Source of the DNA: Frankiales bacterium
GTDB lineage: Bacteria; Actinomycetota; Actinomycetes; S36-B12; CAIYMF01
Length of the DNA stretch: 64,000 nt
Assembly: GCA_016125335.1 (NCBI GenBank)
Contig: WGLY01000002.1
Location: 1 to 64,000, forward strand
Direction of reading: 5' to 3'
The notes below the pieces were generated by a model, which searched no databases, had not been told where the DNA came from, and saw nothing but the letters and a program-made list of their open reading frames with translations. Shown here piece by piece: positions 28,266 through 37,354 of this stretch. Both the position numbers and the translations under genes were made by a program. Each line of letters opens with the position of its first letter. The first letter of the stretch is position 1.

Positions 28266-29927
28266 ATGACCGACGACCGGGGGACGGTCGGCGCGATGCC
28301 GGCGCCGCGCACGCACTGGACACCGATGCTGTTCATCGGCCTCGGCACCGCGCTCATCATCATGGACGCGACGATCGTCAACGTCTCGCTGCCCTCCATC
28401 ATCCGCGAGCTGCAGATCACGTCGGTCGACGCCGAGTGGGTCAACGCCATCTACTCGCTGGTGTTCGCCGCGCTGCTCATCGTGGCCGGCCGTCTCGGTG
28501 ACCGGGTCGGCCGACGCCTCATGTTCATGTCGGGCGCGGTGGTGTTCGGCGTCGCGAGCATGATCGCCGCTCGAACGGGCGACGGCACCGCCCTGATCGC
28601 GGCGCGCGCGCTGCAGGGCGTCGGCGGGGCGATGATGTCGCCGACGTCGCTCTCGCTCGTGAACTCCATCTACGTCGGTCGCGCCCGCACCATCGCGTTC
28701 GCGATCTACGGCTCGATCATCGGCGGCATGGCCGCCGTGGGTCCGCTGCTCGGTGGCTGGCTCACCGAGCACCACTCGTGGCGCTGGGCCTTCTACATCA
28801 ACGTGCCGATCGTGGTCGTGATCGTGATCGGGTCGCTCATCGTCGTCCCGGAGAGCAAGGACGACCACTTCGATCCCGGGTTCGACGTGCTCGGTGCGGT
28901 GCTGTCGGCCGTGGGTGTCGGCGCGCTGGTCTTCGCCCTGATCGAGGGTCGCAACTACGGCTGGACGGTGACCACCCACGACTCCACGATCGCCGGGATC
29001 ACCTGGCGCACGGGGTCGGTCTCACCTGTGCTGTGGGCGCTCGTGGCCTCGGCGCTGTGCCTGGGCCTGCTGCTGCTCGTCGAATCCCGTCGGGCCGCGG
29101 CACGCCGTTCGGTGCTGCTGGACCTGTCGCTGTTCCGGATCGCGACGTTCAGCTTCGGCAGCATCGCCGGCCTCATCGTGAGCCTCGGCGAGTTCGGCAT
29201 CCTCTTCTCGCTGCCGCTGTTCCTCCAGAGCGTGCTCGGCTACACCGCCTTCGGCGCCGGCGCGCTGCTGGCGACCCTGGCGATCGGCGCCTTCCTCGCC
29301 GGTCCCACGGCCGCGACGCTGGCGGAGCGGCGCTCGCCGCGCTTCGTGGCGCGGCTGGGCATGGTGCTCGAGGTCATCGGCATCCTGGGCCTGGGCCTGA
29401 CGATGTCGACGTCGGTCAGCGGCTGGGTCATCTCGGCCTGGCTCATCGTGTACGGCGTCGGCGTCGGCTATGCCAGCGCGCAGCTGACCAGCCTCATCCT
29501 GGCCGACGTGCCCCGGCGCAAGAGCGGCCAGGCGAGCGGCACGCAGAGCACCGCGCGTCAGATCGGGTCGGCGCTGGGCACGGCCGTCCTCGGCACGGTG
29601 CTGTTCGTCACCCTCGCGCACGCCACCGAGACCAACCTGCAGAGCGTGCCCGGGCTCAGCGACGACCAGCGCGCATCGATCAGCGAGGCGGTCCAGGAGA
29701 CGGCCGGCACGATCATCCCGGCCCTGGCCGAGAAGCCGGGTGGCCAGGCCGTCGCCGACGCCGCAGGGGAGGCGTTCGCCACCGCCATCCGCTTCACGGC
29801 GATCACCGCAGCAGGGTTCGTGCTGCTCGGGCTGCTGGCCACGCTCAAGCTGCCGCCGGACGGGCGGCGCGAGGAGGAGGCGGCCCTCGACGCCGAGAGC
29901 GTCGAGCCCGACCCCACGAGCGCCTGA
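28266..29927 (+). CDS. MFS drug/metabolite exporter, DHA2 (EmrB/QacA) type
   Basis: This 553-residue protein has about 14 hydrophobic segments, motif A as GRLGDRVGRRLMF in the second loop, DATIVNVSLPSI in the first segment as in DHA2 exporters, and a motif-C-like GPLLGGWL. It would export drugs or metabolites with proton motive force. The gene has TACGGT six bases before its ATG. Base composition is slightly less GC-biased than neighbours. No TetR/MarR regulator is adjacent. Confidence 0.9.
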   Translation: MTDDRGTVGAMPAPRTHWTPMLFIGLGTALIIMDATIVNVSLPSIIRELQITSVDAEWVNAIYSLVFAALLIVAGRLGDRVGRRLMFMSGAVVFGVASMIAARTGDGTALIAARALQGVGGAMMSPTSLSLVNSIYVGRARTIAFAIYGSIIGGMAAVGPLLGGWLTEHHSWRWAFYINVPIVVVIVIGSLIVVPESKDDHFDPGFDVLGAVLSAVGVGALVFALIEGRNYGWTVTTHDSTIAGITWRTGSVSPVLWALVASALCLGLLLLVESRRAAARRSVLLDLSLFRIATFSFGSIAGLIVSLGEFGILFSLPLFLQSVLGYTAFGAGALLATLAIGAFLAGPTAATLAERRSPRFVARLGMVLEVIGILGLGLTMSTSVSGWVISAWLIVYGVGVGYASAQLTSLILADVPRRKSGQASGTQSTARQIGSALGTAVLGTVLFVTLAHATETNLQSVPGLSDDQRASISEAVQETAGTIIPALAEKPGGQAVADAAGEAFATAIRFTAITAAGFVLLGLLATLKLPPDGRREEEAALDAESVEPDPTSA

Positions 29928-29955
29928 TCCTCCCGCGGCGCTCGGAGCGCGTCCC

Positions 29956-29969
29956 CTGTCGGTTGACAG
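29956..29969. promoter_or_regulatory. Inverted repeat/TTGACA upstream of toxin-antitoxin operon
   Basis: CTGTC and GACAG flank GGTT just upstream of the antitoxin gene. The right arm overlaps a TTGACA hexamer, and a CATGAT hexamer sits six bases before the ATG. This could be an autoregulatory operator for the Xre antitoxin. The -35/-10 spacing (11 bases) is too short for both hexamers to form one promoter. Confidence 0.35.
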
Positions 29970-29991
29970 ATGGTTGCGGCATGATGGGTGC

Positions 29992-30450
29992 ATGACACGC
30001 AGGACGGCACCCGAGGTCGCGGCGCTGCGCCGGCTCGACCCCGACGAGGCCGCGGCGCGGATCAGCGCGTGGGGGGACGATCGCTGGACCGAGGCCTTCC
30101 TGGCGGCACTGCAGAGCCGGGTCCGGAGCGCCCCGCTCGAACGGCTCATGACCAGCTGGGACCTGTCGTCCTCGGACCTCGCGCGCGTCTTCGGCGTGTC
30201 CCGCCAGGCGGTGTCCAAGTGGCGGGGGAGCGGGGTGCCCGCGGAGCGAGCGGTGGCTGTCGCGGACCTGTCCGCGGCCACCGACGTGCTGGAGCGCTAC
30301 GTGCGCCCGGAGCGGATCCCCGCCGTCGTCCGACGGCCTGCGGACCTGCTCGGTGGCCGGTCCCTGCTGCAGCTCGCCGAGGCGGGGCAGTACGACGAGG
30401 TGCGCAGGGGAGCGGCGGCGATGGTCGACCTGCGCCGGATCCAGCCATGA
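29992..30450 (+). CDS. Antitoxin, Xre/MbcA/ParS type
   Basis: This 152-residue protein has a helix-turn-helix in SSDLARVFGVSRQAVSKWRGSG (about residues 61-82) and a C-terminal region RRPADLLGGRSLLQLAEAGQYDEV, the toxin-binding (MbcA/ParS/Xre C-terminal) signature. It is the antitoxin of the RES toxin encoded immediately downstream with an ATGA overlap. Such antitoxins block the toxin active site and usually repress their own promoter. Confidence 0.88.
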   Translation: MTRRTAPEVAALRRLDPDEAAARISAWGDDRWTEAFLAALQSRVRSAPLERLMTSWDLSSSDLARVFGVSRQAVSKWRGSGVPAERAVAVADLSAATDVLERYVRPERIPAVVRRPADLLGGRSLLQLAEAGQYDEVRRGAAAMVDLRRIQP

Positions 30451-31016
30451 GCCCCGAGCGCGCGCCCATCGCGACGCCGCTGGCCGACGGCGCCTCCTGG
30501 TGGCGGGTCGCGGACGCGTCGTGGGACGACCCGCTCGACCCCACCTGGGCCGGCCGGGTGGGCGGTCGCTGGAACGCCCCGGGGGCCGGCCCCACGCTGT
30601 ACCTCAACGAGGACGTGCGAACGGCGCGCGCCCAGCTGCCCCGCCTGCTCGTGGGCACGGCGATCGACGTCGAGGACCTGCGCGACGACGCGCCCTACGT
30701 GCTCGTCGAGGTGACCCTTCCCGGCCGACAGCGCGTCGCCGACGCCGTGAGCGACACCGGCCTCGCGTCTCTCGGCCTGCCGCGGACCTACCCGCGGCGC
30801 CGGGACGGCAGGTACGTGCCCTGGCGCCCCTGCCAGACCGCGGGACGCGCGGTGCGCGAGGCCGGCCTGCGCGGGGTGCACGCCCGCTCGGCCGCCACCC
30901 CCGACGGCTCGGGCCGCGAGCTCGCCTGGTTCCCGGCCCGCGGCGCGACGGCGCACAGCCGGGGCGCCGCGCTGCCGTTCGCGGCCTGGCGCCACGCCGA
31001 CCCGTCCGAGGCCTGA
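30447..31016 (+). CDS. RES domain toxin
   Basis: This 189-residue protein has the RES fold signature GGRWNAPGAGPTLYLNEDVRTA (about residues 37-58, not all conserved), with the Arg and Tyr expected in the NAD+-binding site. RES toxins such as MbcT and ParT degrade NAD+ or ADP-ribosylate target enzymes, killing or arresting the cell when the antitoxin is lost. Start overlaps the antitoxin stop, so translation is coupled. The operon is complete; both partners look intact. Confidence 0.85.
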   Translation: MSPERAPIATPLADGASWWRVADASWDDPLDPTWAGRVGGRWNAPGAGPTLYLNEDVRTARAQLPRLLVGTAIDVEDLRDDAPYVLVEVTLPGRQRVADAVSDTGLASLGLPRTYPRRRDGRYVPWRPCQTAGRAVREAGLRGVHARSAATPDGSGRELAWFPARGATAHSRGAALPFAAWRHADPSEA

Positions 31017-31094
31017 CCGCCCGCGTCCCGCACGGCCCGGCGCGCGTCCGGACGCCCGGGTGGAGGCGGCCCGGGCGAGGAGGACACTGGAACC

Positions 31095-31286
31095 GTGCCT
31101 GCCACCGTGGAGTGCCCGCTGCGACCCGGGCAGCCGTGCACCCTGTGCCACCCGGAGGCCAAGAACGGCCCGCAGGACTGCCCGACGGTCGCGCTCGTGC
31201 GCGACGACCCGGACCTCGCGGAGCGTGCCGCCGCGCTGCGCGCCGCGCACCGCGCGGCGCTGCGGGACCCGGCGTCGCAGACCTAG
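31095..31286 (+). CDS. Small Cys-motif protein, probably DUF6767-like
   Basis: This 63-residue protein begins with a compact Cys pattern (CPLRPGQPCTLCHP, then DCPTV) that could bind zinc or an iron-sulfur centre, followed by an acidic/Ala-rich helix. Similar short proteins are conserved in actinobacteria, and I believe they are called DUF6767; function unknown. GTG start. Spacing of the four Cys residues is C-x7-C-x2-C-x10-C. Confidence 0.6.
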   Translation: MPATVECPLRPGQPCTLCHPEAKNGPQDCPTVALVRDDPDLAERAAALRAAHRAALRDPASQT

Positions 31287-31349
31287 GGCGTACCGCCGGG
31301 GAGGGGTCCCGCTGCACGCGGAGTCCGGCCGATCCTGGGCGGAGCCAGT

Positions 31350-31367
31350 CGACATTACATAATGTCG
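31350..31367. promoter_or_regulatory. Perfect 18 bp dyad between convergent genes
   Basis: CGACATTACATAATGTCG has 8 bp arms around a two-base centre. It is too tight for a hairpin and looks like a dimeric repressor site. It sits in an unusually AT-rich patch in the gap between two genes that both end there, so no downstream promoter is apparent. Confidence 0.5.
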
Positions 31368-31442
31368 CTTATCGGCGTATCACGGGAGAGCACGGATCTG
31401 CCGCCCACGCGGGCGGCCCCCGTTCTCTCGCCGCCCGAGCGC

Positions 31443-31826
31443 TCAGCCGGCGTGGACGGCGTGGCCCGCGGCGCGCAGCGCCTCGACGGCCTTCTCCAGC
31501 GCCGCGGCGTGCACCAGCACGTAGTCCGTGTCGTACGTGGAGAGCACGAACACGCTGACGCCGACGTCGGCCAGCGGCGCCGTGAGCGCCGCCATGACGC
31601 CCACCATGGAGAAGTCCAGCGGGCCGGCCACCTCGAGGGCGCGCCAGTCCGGCTCGACGACGACGTGCTCGCCGGTCGGTGCGTCGTCCTCGGAGCACAC
31701 CAGCGACACCTCGGCCTCGGTGCGTGTCACCGAGTAGAACGCCGCGCCGGGGCCCGGCACGGGCCAGGGGGCGTCCACGGGCAGCCGGCAGACCGACAGA
31801 CGTTCGGGCAGCACGCGCAGGTCCAT
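31443..31826 (-). CDS. ACT domain-containing protein
   Basis: This 127-residue protein shows the stand-alone double ACT fold of small amino-acid-binding proteins: LRVLPERLSVCRLP, then SLVCSEDDAP, GPLDFSMVGVMAALTAPLADVGVSVFVLSTYDTDYVLV. The LSTYDTDYVLV segment is highly typical. Ligand unknown; relatives are often annotated as ACT or CASTOR-like proteins. ATG at 31826 is preferred to the GTG at 31877 because the fold begins there. Confidence 0.82.
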   Translation of the reverse strand: MDLRVLPERLSVCRLPVDAPWPVPGPGAAFYSVTRTEAEVSLVCSEDDAPTGEHVVVEPDWRALEVAGPLDFSMVGVMAALTAPLADVGVSVFVLSTYDTDYVLVHAAALEKAVEALRAAGHAVHAG

Positions 31827-31927
31827 GCGGCCATCGTGCCCGACCGCGGGCCACGGGGCCGCCGCACGCGCGACCACGTCCGGCGAGTCGGCCGCGCGGC
31901 GGGCGCCCGCCCGGCATGATCGCGGGC

Positions 31928-33307
31928 ATGAGCACCGGTGGCCCGGCGGTCCGGGTCTACGAGGACGACGCCACCCGCCGCACCGAGCAGCGCGCCTGGT
32001 ACTGGTACGAGTGGGCCCAGTCGGCCTTCGTCACGACCGTCTCTGTCGTGCTCGTCACGCCCTACCTCACCTCCGTGGCCGAGACCGCCGCCGGGTGCAC
32101 GGACGTGTCGGACACGAACCCGTGCACGACCGACCTCGACGTGCTGGGCATCCCCGTCTCGCCGGGCTCGGCGGTCTTCTACGTCGTCACGATCGCCACG
32201 GTGCTCTCGTTCCTCGCCATGCCGGTCGTCGGCGCCCTGGCGGACCGGTCGGCGTCCAAGCGCTCGTGGCTGGCCGGGTACGCGGTCGTCGGCGCGGTCG
32301 CCGCGGCGTGCCTGTTCTTCGTGACGGGCGGGGCGTGGCTGCTCGGCTCGCTGCTGCTCATCGTCGGCAACGTCGCGCTGATCGCGAGCCTCACGGTCTT
32401 CTCGGCGATCCTCGTGGACATCGCCGAGCCCGACGAGCGCGACCACGTCTCCACCCGCGGGTGGGCCTTCGGCTACGTCGGCGGGCTCGTCCTGCTCGTG
32501 GTCAGCCTGGCGCTCGTGCAGGGCCTGCCGTTCGGGCTCACCACCAGCGAGGCCGTGCGCATCTGCTTCGTGCTCGCCGGCGTGTGGTGGGCCGGGTTCA
32601 CCCTCGTCCCCTTCCGCGGCCTGCGCGACCGCCCGGTGGTCGAGACGCGCCGCGGGGTGAGCGTGCGCGGCAGCTTCGGCCAGCTGCGCGACACCCTCGA
32701 CCACGTCCGCGACTACCCCCAGACCCTGCGGTTCCTGCTCGCGTTCCTCTTCTTCAACGACGGCGTGCAGACCGTGATCGCCGTCGCGGCGGTCTACGGC
32801 GCCGAGGAGCTGGGGATGAAGACGACCTACGTCATCCTCGCCGTGATCCTCGTGCAGATCTTCGGCGTCGCCGGCGCTGTGGGCATGGGCCGCCTGGCCT
32901 CGCGCCGCGGCGCCTACCGCGTCGTGCTGGGCGCGATCGTCGTCTGGGTGGTCATCGTGGGCCTCGGCTTCGTGATCCCCGCGGGCTCGCTCCCCCTGTT
33001 CCTGCTGCTCGCCTGCTGCATCGGGCTCGTCGTCGCGGGCACCCAGGCCCTGTCGCGCTCGCTGTACTCCCAGCTCATCCCGCTGGGCCGCGAGGCGGAG
33101 TACTTCAGCCTCTACCAGGCCTGCGAGCGCGGCACGTCGTGGCTGGGCACGCTGCTGTTCGGCCTGGTCCACCAGTTCACCGGCTCGTACCGCGCCGCCA
33201 TCGTCGCCCTGGTGCTGTTCTTCGTCGTGGGCGGGCTGCTCCTGCGCCGGGTCGACGTCGAGCGGGGCATCCGCGAGGCCGGCAACGAGCTGCCCTCCGT
33301 CGTCTGA
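31928..33307 (+). CDS. MFS transporter, UMF1 type
   Basis: This 459-residue protein has about 12 hydrophobic segments. The N-terminal WYWYEWAQSAFVTTV motif and ALADRSASKRSWL loop are typical of the UMF1/Atg22-like branch of the major facilitator superfamily, thought to export amino acids or related solutes. ATG at 31928 is just after GCGGGC. It diverges from the ACT-domain gene with about 100 bases between, so a link between amino acid sensing and export is possible but unproven. Confidence 0.85.
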   Translation: MSTGGPAVRVYEDDATRRTEQRAWYWYEWAQSAFVTTVSVVLVTPYLTSVAETAAGCTDVSDTNPCTTDLDVLGIPVSPGSAVFYVVTIATVLSFLAMPVVGALADRSASKRSWLAGYAVVGAVAAACLFFVTGGAWLLGSLLLIVGNVALIASLTVFSAILVDIAEPDERDHVSTRGWAFGYVGGLVLLVVSLALVQGLPFGLTTSEAVRICFVLAGVWWAGFTLVPFRGLRDRPVVETRRGVSVRGSFGQLRDTLDHVRDYPQTLRFLLAFLFFNDGVQTVIAVAAVYGAEELGMKTTYVILAVILVQIFGVAGAVGMGRLASRRGAYRVVLGAIVVWVVIVGLGFVIPAGSLPLFLLLACCIGLVVAGTQALSRSLYSQLIPLGREAEYFSLYQACERGTSWLGTLLFGLVHQFTGSYRAAIVALVLFFVVGGLLLRRVDVERGIREAGNELPSVV

Positions 33308-33490
33308 CCCACCCCGCGCAGGGCGGCCTCCGCTCCCCCGGCCCACCGGGCCCTTCCCCCGCCCGACGCGCCGCCGTCCGGGTGACGCCGCTCCTGCCGG
33401 TGCCGGGGCGTGCCGACGCTGGATCCGGGCACCGGGACCGAGGCCGCGTCAGCGCACGATTACCGGACGATGTGTCGGCGCGGGATCCTC

Positions 33491-33517
33491 GGGAACACCC
33501 CGCGCGTCTCGTCCGTT
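33491..33517 (+). promoter_or_regulatory. SigR/SigH-type promoter of rbpA
   Basis: GGGAAC and GTT are spaced by exactly 18 bases, matching the GGAAY-N18-GTT promoter read by thiol-stress ECF sigma factors. It ends 57 bases before the rbpA ATG. In Streptomyces rbpA is known to be a SigR target, which supports the call. Confidence 0.7.
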
Positions 33518-33573
33518 AGAAGGCAACGAGACCGGTCCACCCCCCACCGGCGATCGACAGGACGGGAAACCTC

Positions 33574-33927
33574 ATGAGCGACGGCGCCCTGCGCGGCACC
33601 CGACTCGGTGCGACGAGCTACGAGACCGACGACCACGTCGAGCTCGCTCCGCGCCAGGTCGTGCACTACGACTGCCCCGAGGGGCACACCACCTCCATGC
33701 CCTTCTCCGTCGAGGCCGAGGTCCCGGCGGTGTGGGAGTGCCGCACCTGCGGCGCGGAGGCCCTCATGCGCGACGGCGAGAAGCCGGAGGCCAAGCCGGC
33801 CAAGCACGTGCGCACCCACTGGGACATGCTGCTCGAGCGCCGCAGCATCGAGGACCTCGAGGTTCTCCTCGAGGAGCGCCTCGGCCTGCTGCGCGACGGC
33901 CGCACCCCGGCCAAGCGGAGCGCGTGA
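33574..33927 (+). CDS. rbpA: RNA polymerase-binding protein RbpA
   Basis: This 117-residue actinobacterial transcription activator binds group 1 and some group 2 sigma factors and stabilises the open complex. Visible are the N-terminal tail with RGTRLGATSYE, the core domain with CPEGHTTSMPFSVEAEVPAVWECRTCG (first 20 positions typical, two Cys pairs), the basic linker KPAKHVRTHWDMLLERR, and the sigma-interaction helix ELEVLLEERL-like end. A SigR-type promoter lies upstream and a strong terminator hairpin downstream, so it is monocistronic. Confidence 0.96.
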   Translation: MSDGALRGTRLGATSYETDDHVELAPRQVVHYDCPEGHTTSMPFSVEAEVPAVWECRTCGAEALMRDGEKPEAKPAKHVRTHWDMLLERRSIEDLEVLLEERLGLLRDGRTPAKRSA

Positions 33928-33998
33928 CCGCGCCCTGACAGACGACCCGCGCGACGGGTCTGCACCACCGGAGCGGACGGACAACCCTCCCCCTCGAG

Positions 33999-34030
33999 AC
34001 GACCCGGGGCCCCCAGGGGACCCGGGTCGT
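33999..34030 (+). terminator. Terminator hairpin after rbpA
   Basis: ACGACCCGGG (33999-34008) pairs perfectly with CCCGGGTCGT (34021-34030); the 12-base loop can add a CCCC/GGGG stem. There is no T-run, as is common in very GC-rich actinobacteria. Confidence 0.75.
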
Positions 34031-34088
34031 CGCGCGTCCGGGCGCGACCGCTCCCCCGCGACCGCGTGCACCGGTCCGGGCCGCGGCC

Positions 34089-34706
34089 TCAGGCGCCCGG
34101 GGGCCGTCCCGGCGCCTCCCCCGGCCCGGTGGTGCCCGGCCCGCTCGGCCCCTGCGCGTCGGGCGGCGGCTGCGGGGGGACGACGTCCCCGCGCACGATC
34201 TCGCCGCGCACGGGCCGGCGCGCCTCGCCCGGCTCGTCGACCACGACGTCCTCGACCACGACGCGCCCCTGCACCGTGGTCCGCCGGTCGATGCGGACGC
34301 CGGCCGCCTCCGCGCGACGGCGCACCGAGCGCCCCAGCGCCCGGCCCAGGAACCGGCGCAGCGGCGCCACCAGCAGCAGCAGCCCCACCGTGCTGGTGAG
34401 CAGGCCCGGCACGGCGATGAGCAGGCCGGCCAGGAAGAGGCCGCCGGCGTCGCCCACCTCCCGGCCGGCCTGGCTGATGCGGTCCTGCGTGACGCCCGGC
34501 ATCACGGCCGTGCCGTCCACCTGCACGGGGCGCAGCGAGCGGGCCGCGGCGAAGCCGGCGCGCCGCATCACCGCGACACCGAGCAGGAACAGCACCGCCA
34601 CCAGCACGAGCACCCACGCCCAGCCGATCTGCGCGGCCAGCCACGACGCCACGACCCACTCGAGGACCGGGTAGACGACGACGAGAAGGATGACCCAGGC
34701 GCTCAC
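34089..34706 (-). CDS. fxsA: FxsA family membrane protein
   Basis: This 205-residue protein has an FxsA core of about 130 residues: membrane segments near residues 3-22, 27-46 and 85-113, with GVAVMRRAGFAAARSL and the GLFLAGLLIAVPGLLTSTVGLLLL stretch typical of the family. FxsA limits F-plasmid exclusion of phage T7 in E. coli; its normal role is unknown. The C-terminal 70 residues are Pro/Gly/charge-rich and unique. It lies just downstream of the lnt-ppm pair and is probably cotranscribed with it. Confidence 0.85.
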   Translation of the reverse strand: MSAWVILLVVVYPVLEWVVASWLAAQIGWAWVLVLVAVLFLLGVAVMRRAGFAAARSLRPVQVDGTAVMPGVTQDRISQAGREVGDAGGLFLAGLLIAVPGLLTSTVGLLLLVAPLRRFLGRALGRSVRRRAEAAGVRIDRRTTVQGRVVVEDVVVDEPGEARRPVRGEIVRGDVVPPQPPPDAQGPSGPGTTGPGEAPGRPPGA

Positions 34707-34710
34707 GCGC

Positions 34711-35532
34711 TCACCGGCCCGTCCCCGACGCGGTCCGGTCGCCCGGGCCGGCCGCGCTGCCCTCGCGCCCGCCCGCGGAGGCGAGCAGCCGGCGCGCCTT
34801 GCGCGCCTTGTCGCCGACCCCCCACACGGTGACCCGCCACAGCGCCTCGGCCACGATGCGCTGGTCCATCTTGGAGTCGCCGCGCTCGCGCTCGACGAAC
34901 TCGATCGGCACCTCGCGAACCCGCAGGCCGGCGTGCACCGCGCGACGGGCCAGGTCCACCTGGAAGCAGTAGCCCTTGCTCTCGACGCCGGTCAGGTCCA
35001 GCGCGCGCAGGGTGCTCGCCCGGAAGGCGCGGTAGCCGCCGGTCGCGTCCTTGAGCGGGATGCCGAGCATCACGCGCGTGTAGACGTTGCCGCCGCGCGA
35101 GAGCACCTCGCGCGAGCGCGGCCAGTTCACCACCGACCCGCCGGGCACGTAGCGCGAGCCGAGCACGAGGTCGGCCTCGCGCAGCGCGTCGAGCAGCCGG
35201 GGCAGCTGCTCGGGCTGGTGCGAGCCGTCGGCGTCCATCTCGACCACGACGTCGTAGCCGCGCTCGAGGGCCCAGTCGAAGCCGGCCAGGTAGGCCGCGC
35301 CCAGGCCCTCCTTGCCGCGCCGGTGGAGCACCTGCACGTGGTCGTCGGCGTCCGCGAGAGCGTCGGCGATGCGTCCCGTGCCGTCGGGGCTGTTGTCGTC
35401 GGCCACGAGCACGTCGACGTCGGGGACGGCCGAGCGCAGCCGGGCCACGATCGTCTCGAGGTTCTCCCGCTCGTTGAACGTCGGGATGATGACCAGCACG
35501 CGACCGAGTCCGGCGTACGACGACTCGCTCAC
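34711..35532 (-). CDS. Polyprenol-phosphate mannosyltransferase (Ppm/Dpm-like GT2)
   Basis: This 273-residue family 2 glycosyltransferase transfers mannose from GDP-mannose to polyprenyl phosphate. Motifs are [45 protein letters not shown] (metal-binding DxD) and GSRYVPGG. No membrane segments are present, so it needs a membrane partner. Its GTG overlaps the stop of lnt by four bases; in Mycobacterium tuberculosis the two functions are fused in one Ppm1 polypeptide. Likely role: lipoglycan synthesis and protein mannosylation. Confidence 0.92.
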   Translation of the reverse strand: MSESSYAGLGRVLVIIPTFNERENLETIVARLRSAVPDVDVLVADDNSPDGTGRIADALADADDHVQVLHRRGKEGLGAAYLAGFDWALERGYDVVVEMDADGSHQPEQLPRLLDALREADLVLGSRYVPGGSVVNWPRSREVLSRGGNVYTRVMLGIPLKDATGGYRAFRASTLRALDLTGVESKGYCFQVDLARRAVHAGLRVREVPIEFVERERGDSKMDQRIVAEALWRVTVWGVGDKARKARRLLASAGGREGSAAGPGDRTASGTGR

Positions 35533-37241
35533 GGTGCCTCCTCGGCGCGGGGACGGACGCCCGAGCCTACGTCCGCGGGCCCGGCCGCGAGGGCCGTCCC
35601 GCGCTCGCGCCGCGCGCGCAGCGCCACCAGGACCAGCAGCCACACGGCGGCGGCGCAGGCGAGCAGCTCCGGCACCGCGCCCACGCGGTCGGCGACGGTC
35701 AGGGTGTCGCGCAGCGGCACGGTGGCCACGAGGTAGCCCGCGCGGTGCTCGCCCACGGACCCGGCCAGCGAGCCGTCGGGCAGCACGATGGCCGTGATGC
35801 CGCTCGTCGCCGCCACCAGCACCGCGCGCCCGTGCTCCACCGCGCGCAGGCGCGACATCGCCAGCTGCTGCTCAGGCTGGCCGGTGCCCTCGTAGGTGGC
35901 GTTGTTGGTCTGCACGGTGATCAGCCGCGCGCCCTGCCCGGCCAGCTCGCCCTGCACGCCGTCGCCGCGCACCGCCGCACGGCCGAGCCCGTTGTAGGCC
36001 ACCTCGAAGCAGATCAGGTCGCCGATGCGGGCCGGCCCGAGCTGGAGCACCCCGGTGCTCGTGCCGGCCTCGAAGTCGCGCGGCACCAGGTCGAACCGGC
36101 TGATCAGGCGCGAGAGCAGCGGGCGCAGCGGGATCCACTCGCCGAACGGCACCGGGTGCTGCTTGACGTAGAACGACGACGGCCCCGGCGTGCCGGACGA
36201 CGACGGCAGCCACACGATGCCGGTGTTGCGCACCCGCGTGGGGTCGGCCGGGTCGTTGACCACCGCGCCCACGAGGACCGGCACGCCCACCGCGTCGACC
36301 GCCTCCTGGATCCGGGCGCGCGCCCAGTCGTCGACGAACGGGTCGATGTCGGTCGAGTTCTCCGGCCATACGACGAGCTCCGGCCGCGGCACCACGCCGG
36401 CTGCGACGTCGGCGGCGAGCCGCTCGGTCTCGGTCACGTGGTTGGTCAGCACGGCCGCCCGCTGGCCGAAGGCGTCCAGGCCCTCGGACGGCACCCCGCC
36501 CTGCACCACGGCCGCGGTCACCGACGCCGGCTCCCCCGCCGGACCGGTCTCGCCGTCGACCGGCAGCGGCACGAGCGCCCCCGCGGTGCACACGACGGCG
36601 ACCCCCACCAGCGCCGCGACGGTGGCGCGAGGGCGCCGCCGGGCGGTCCACGCGAAGGCGAGCAGGGCGCCCACCAGGGCGACGGCGAACGTGACCCCGG
36701 GCGCCCCGGCGAGCGCGGCGTACGGCGTCAGGGTCGTGGAGGTCTGGCCGAAGGCGAGGTCGCCCCACGGGAACCCGCCCAGCGGCGCCCGGCCGCGCAC
36801 GGCCTCGGACAGCACCCACATGAGCGGCACGGCCAGCGGCCAGACGCGCAGCCGGGAGGTGGCGGCGACGCCGGCCCCCACCAGGCCCACGAACAGCGAG
36901 AAGGCTCCCGCGGTGAGCAGCCAGGCGTCGTCACCGACGACGCGCAGCCAGGCGATGTGCCAGGCGAGGAAGGCGAACCCGGCGAGCGTGCCGAGCCAGA
37001 AGCCGCGACGGGCGCGCACCCCGTGCCAGGACAGGGTCATCGCCGCGAGGGCGGGGGGCGCGAGCCACACGAGGTCGTAGGGCGGGAACGACAGGACGAG
37101 CGCGAGGCCGCCGGCCACGGAGCCCGCCACGCGCAGGAGCAGCTCCCGGTCGACGCGGCGCGCCGGCACCGGGCGCGCGGGCGGCCCGGGAGGGCCCGTC
37201 GCGACGAGCCCGAGGGTCGCGGGCTCGTCGCGCTCAGGCAT
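35529..37241 (-). CDS. lnt: Apolipoprotein N-acyltransferase
   Basis: This 570-residue protein has about eight membrane segments at the N-terminus and a periplasmic-side nitrilase domain. The catalytic Glu, Lys and Cys appear in [23 protein letters not shown] and [11 protein letters not shown]. It adds the third acyl chain to lipoproteins. TAGCCT lies six bases upstream of the ATG, so the lnt-ppm-fxsA operon is probably leaderless. The coupled ppm gene may depend on Lnt as membrane anchor. Confidence 0.93.
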   Translation of the reverse strand: MPERDEPATLGLVATGPPGPPARPVPARRVDRELLLRVAGSVAGGLALVLSFPPYDLVWLAPPALAAMTLSWHGVRARRGFWLGTLAGFAFLAWHIAWLRVVGDDAWLLTAGAFSLFVGLVGAGVAATSRLRVWPLAVPLMWVLSEAVRGRAPLGGFPWGDLAFGQTSTTLTPYAALAGAPGVTFAVALVGALLAFAWTARRRPRATVAALVGVAVVCTAGALVPLPVDGETGPAGEPASVTAAVVQGGVPSEGLDAFGQRAAVLTNHVTETERLAADVAAGVVPRPELVVWPENSTDIDPFVDDWARARIQEAVDAVGVPVLVGAVVNDPADPTRVRNTGIVWLPSSSGTPGPSSFYVKQHPVPFGEWIPLRPLLSRLISRFDLVPRDFEAGTSTGVLQLGPARIGDLICFEVAYNGLGRAAVRGDGVQGELAGQGARLITVQTNNATYEGTGQPEQQLAMSRLRAVEHGRAVLVAATSGITAIVLPDGSLAGSVGEHRAGYLVATVPLRDTLTVADRVGAVPELLACAAAVWLLVLVALRARRERGTALAAGPADVGSGVRPRAEEAP

Positions 37242-37354
37242 GCCGACAGGCTACGTGAGCGCTGCGGCCGGCCAGGCCCCTCGTGAGGGTCACGGCAGGT
37301 CCGACGCGCCGGGCGCGGGCAGGGTTCCGGCCCGGGCCTGCGCCCGGGTACCGG

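Noticed and set aside
35529-37241. Fused Lnt-Ppm as in mycobacteria
   Set aside because: A clear stop and GTG overlap separate the two genes here, so they are two polypeptides.
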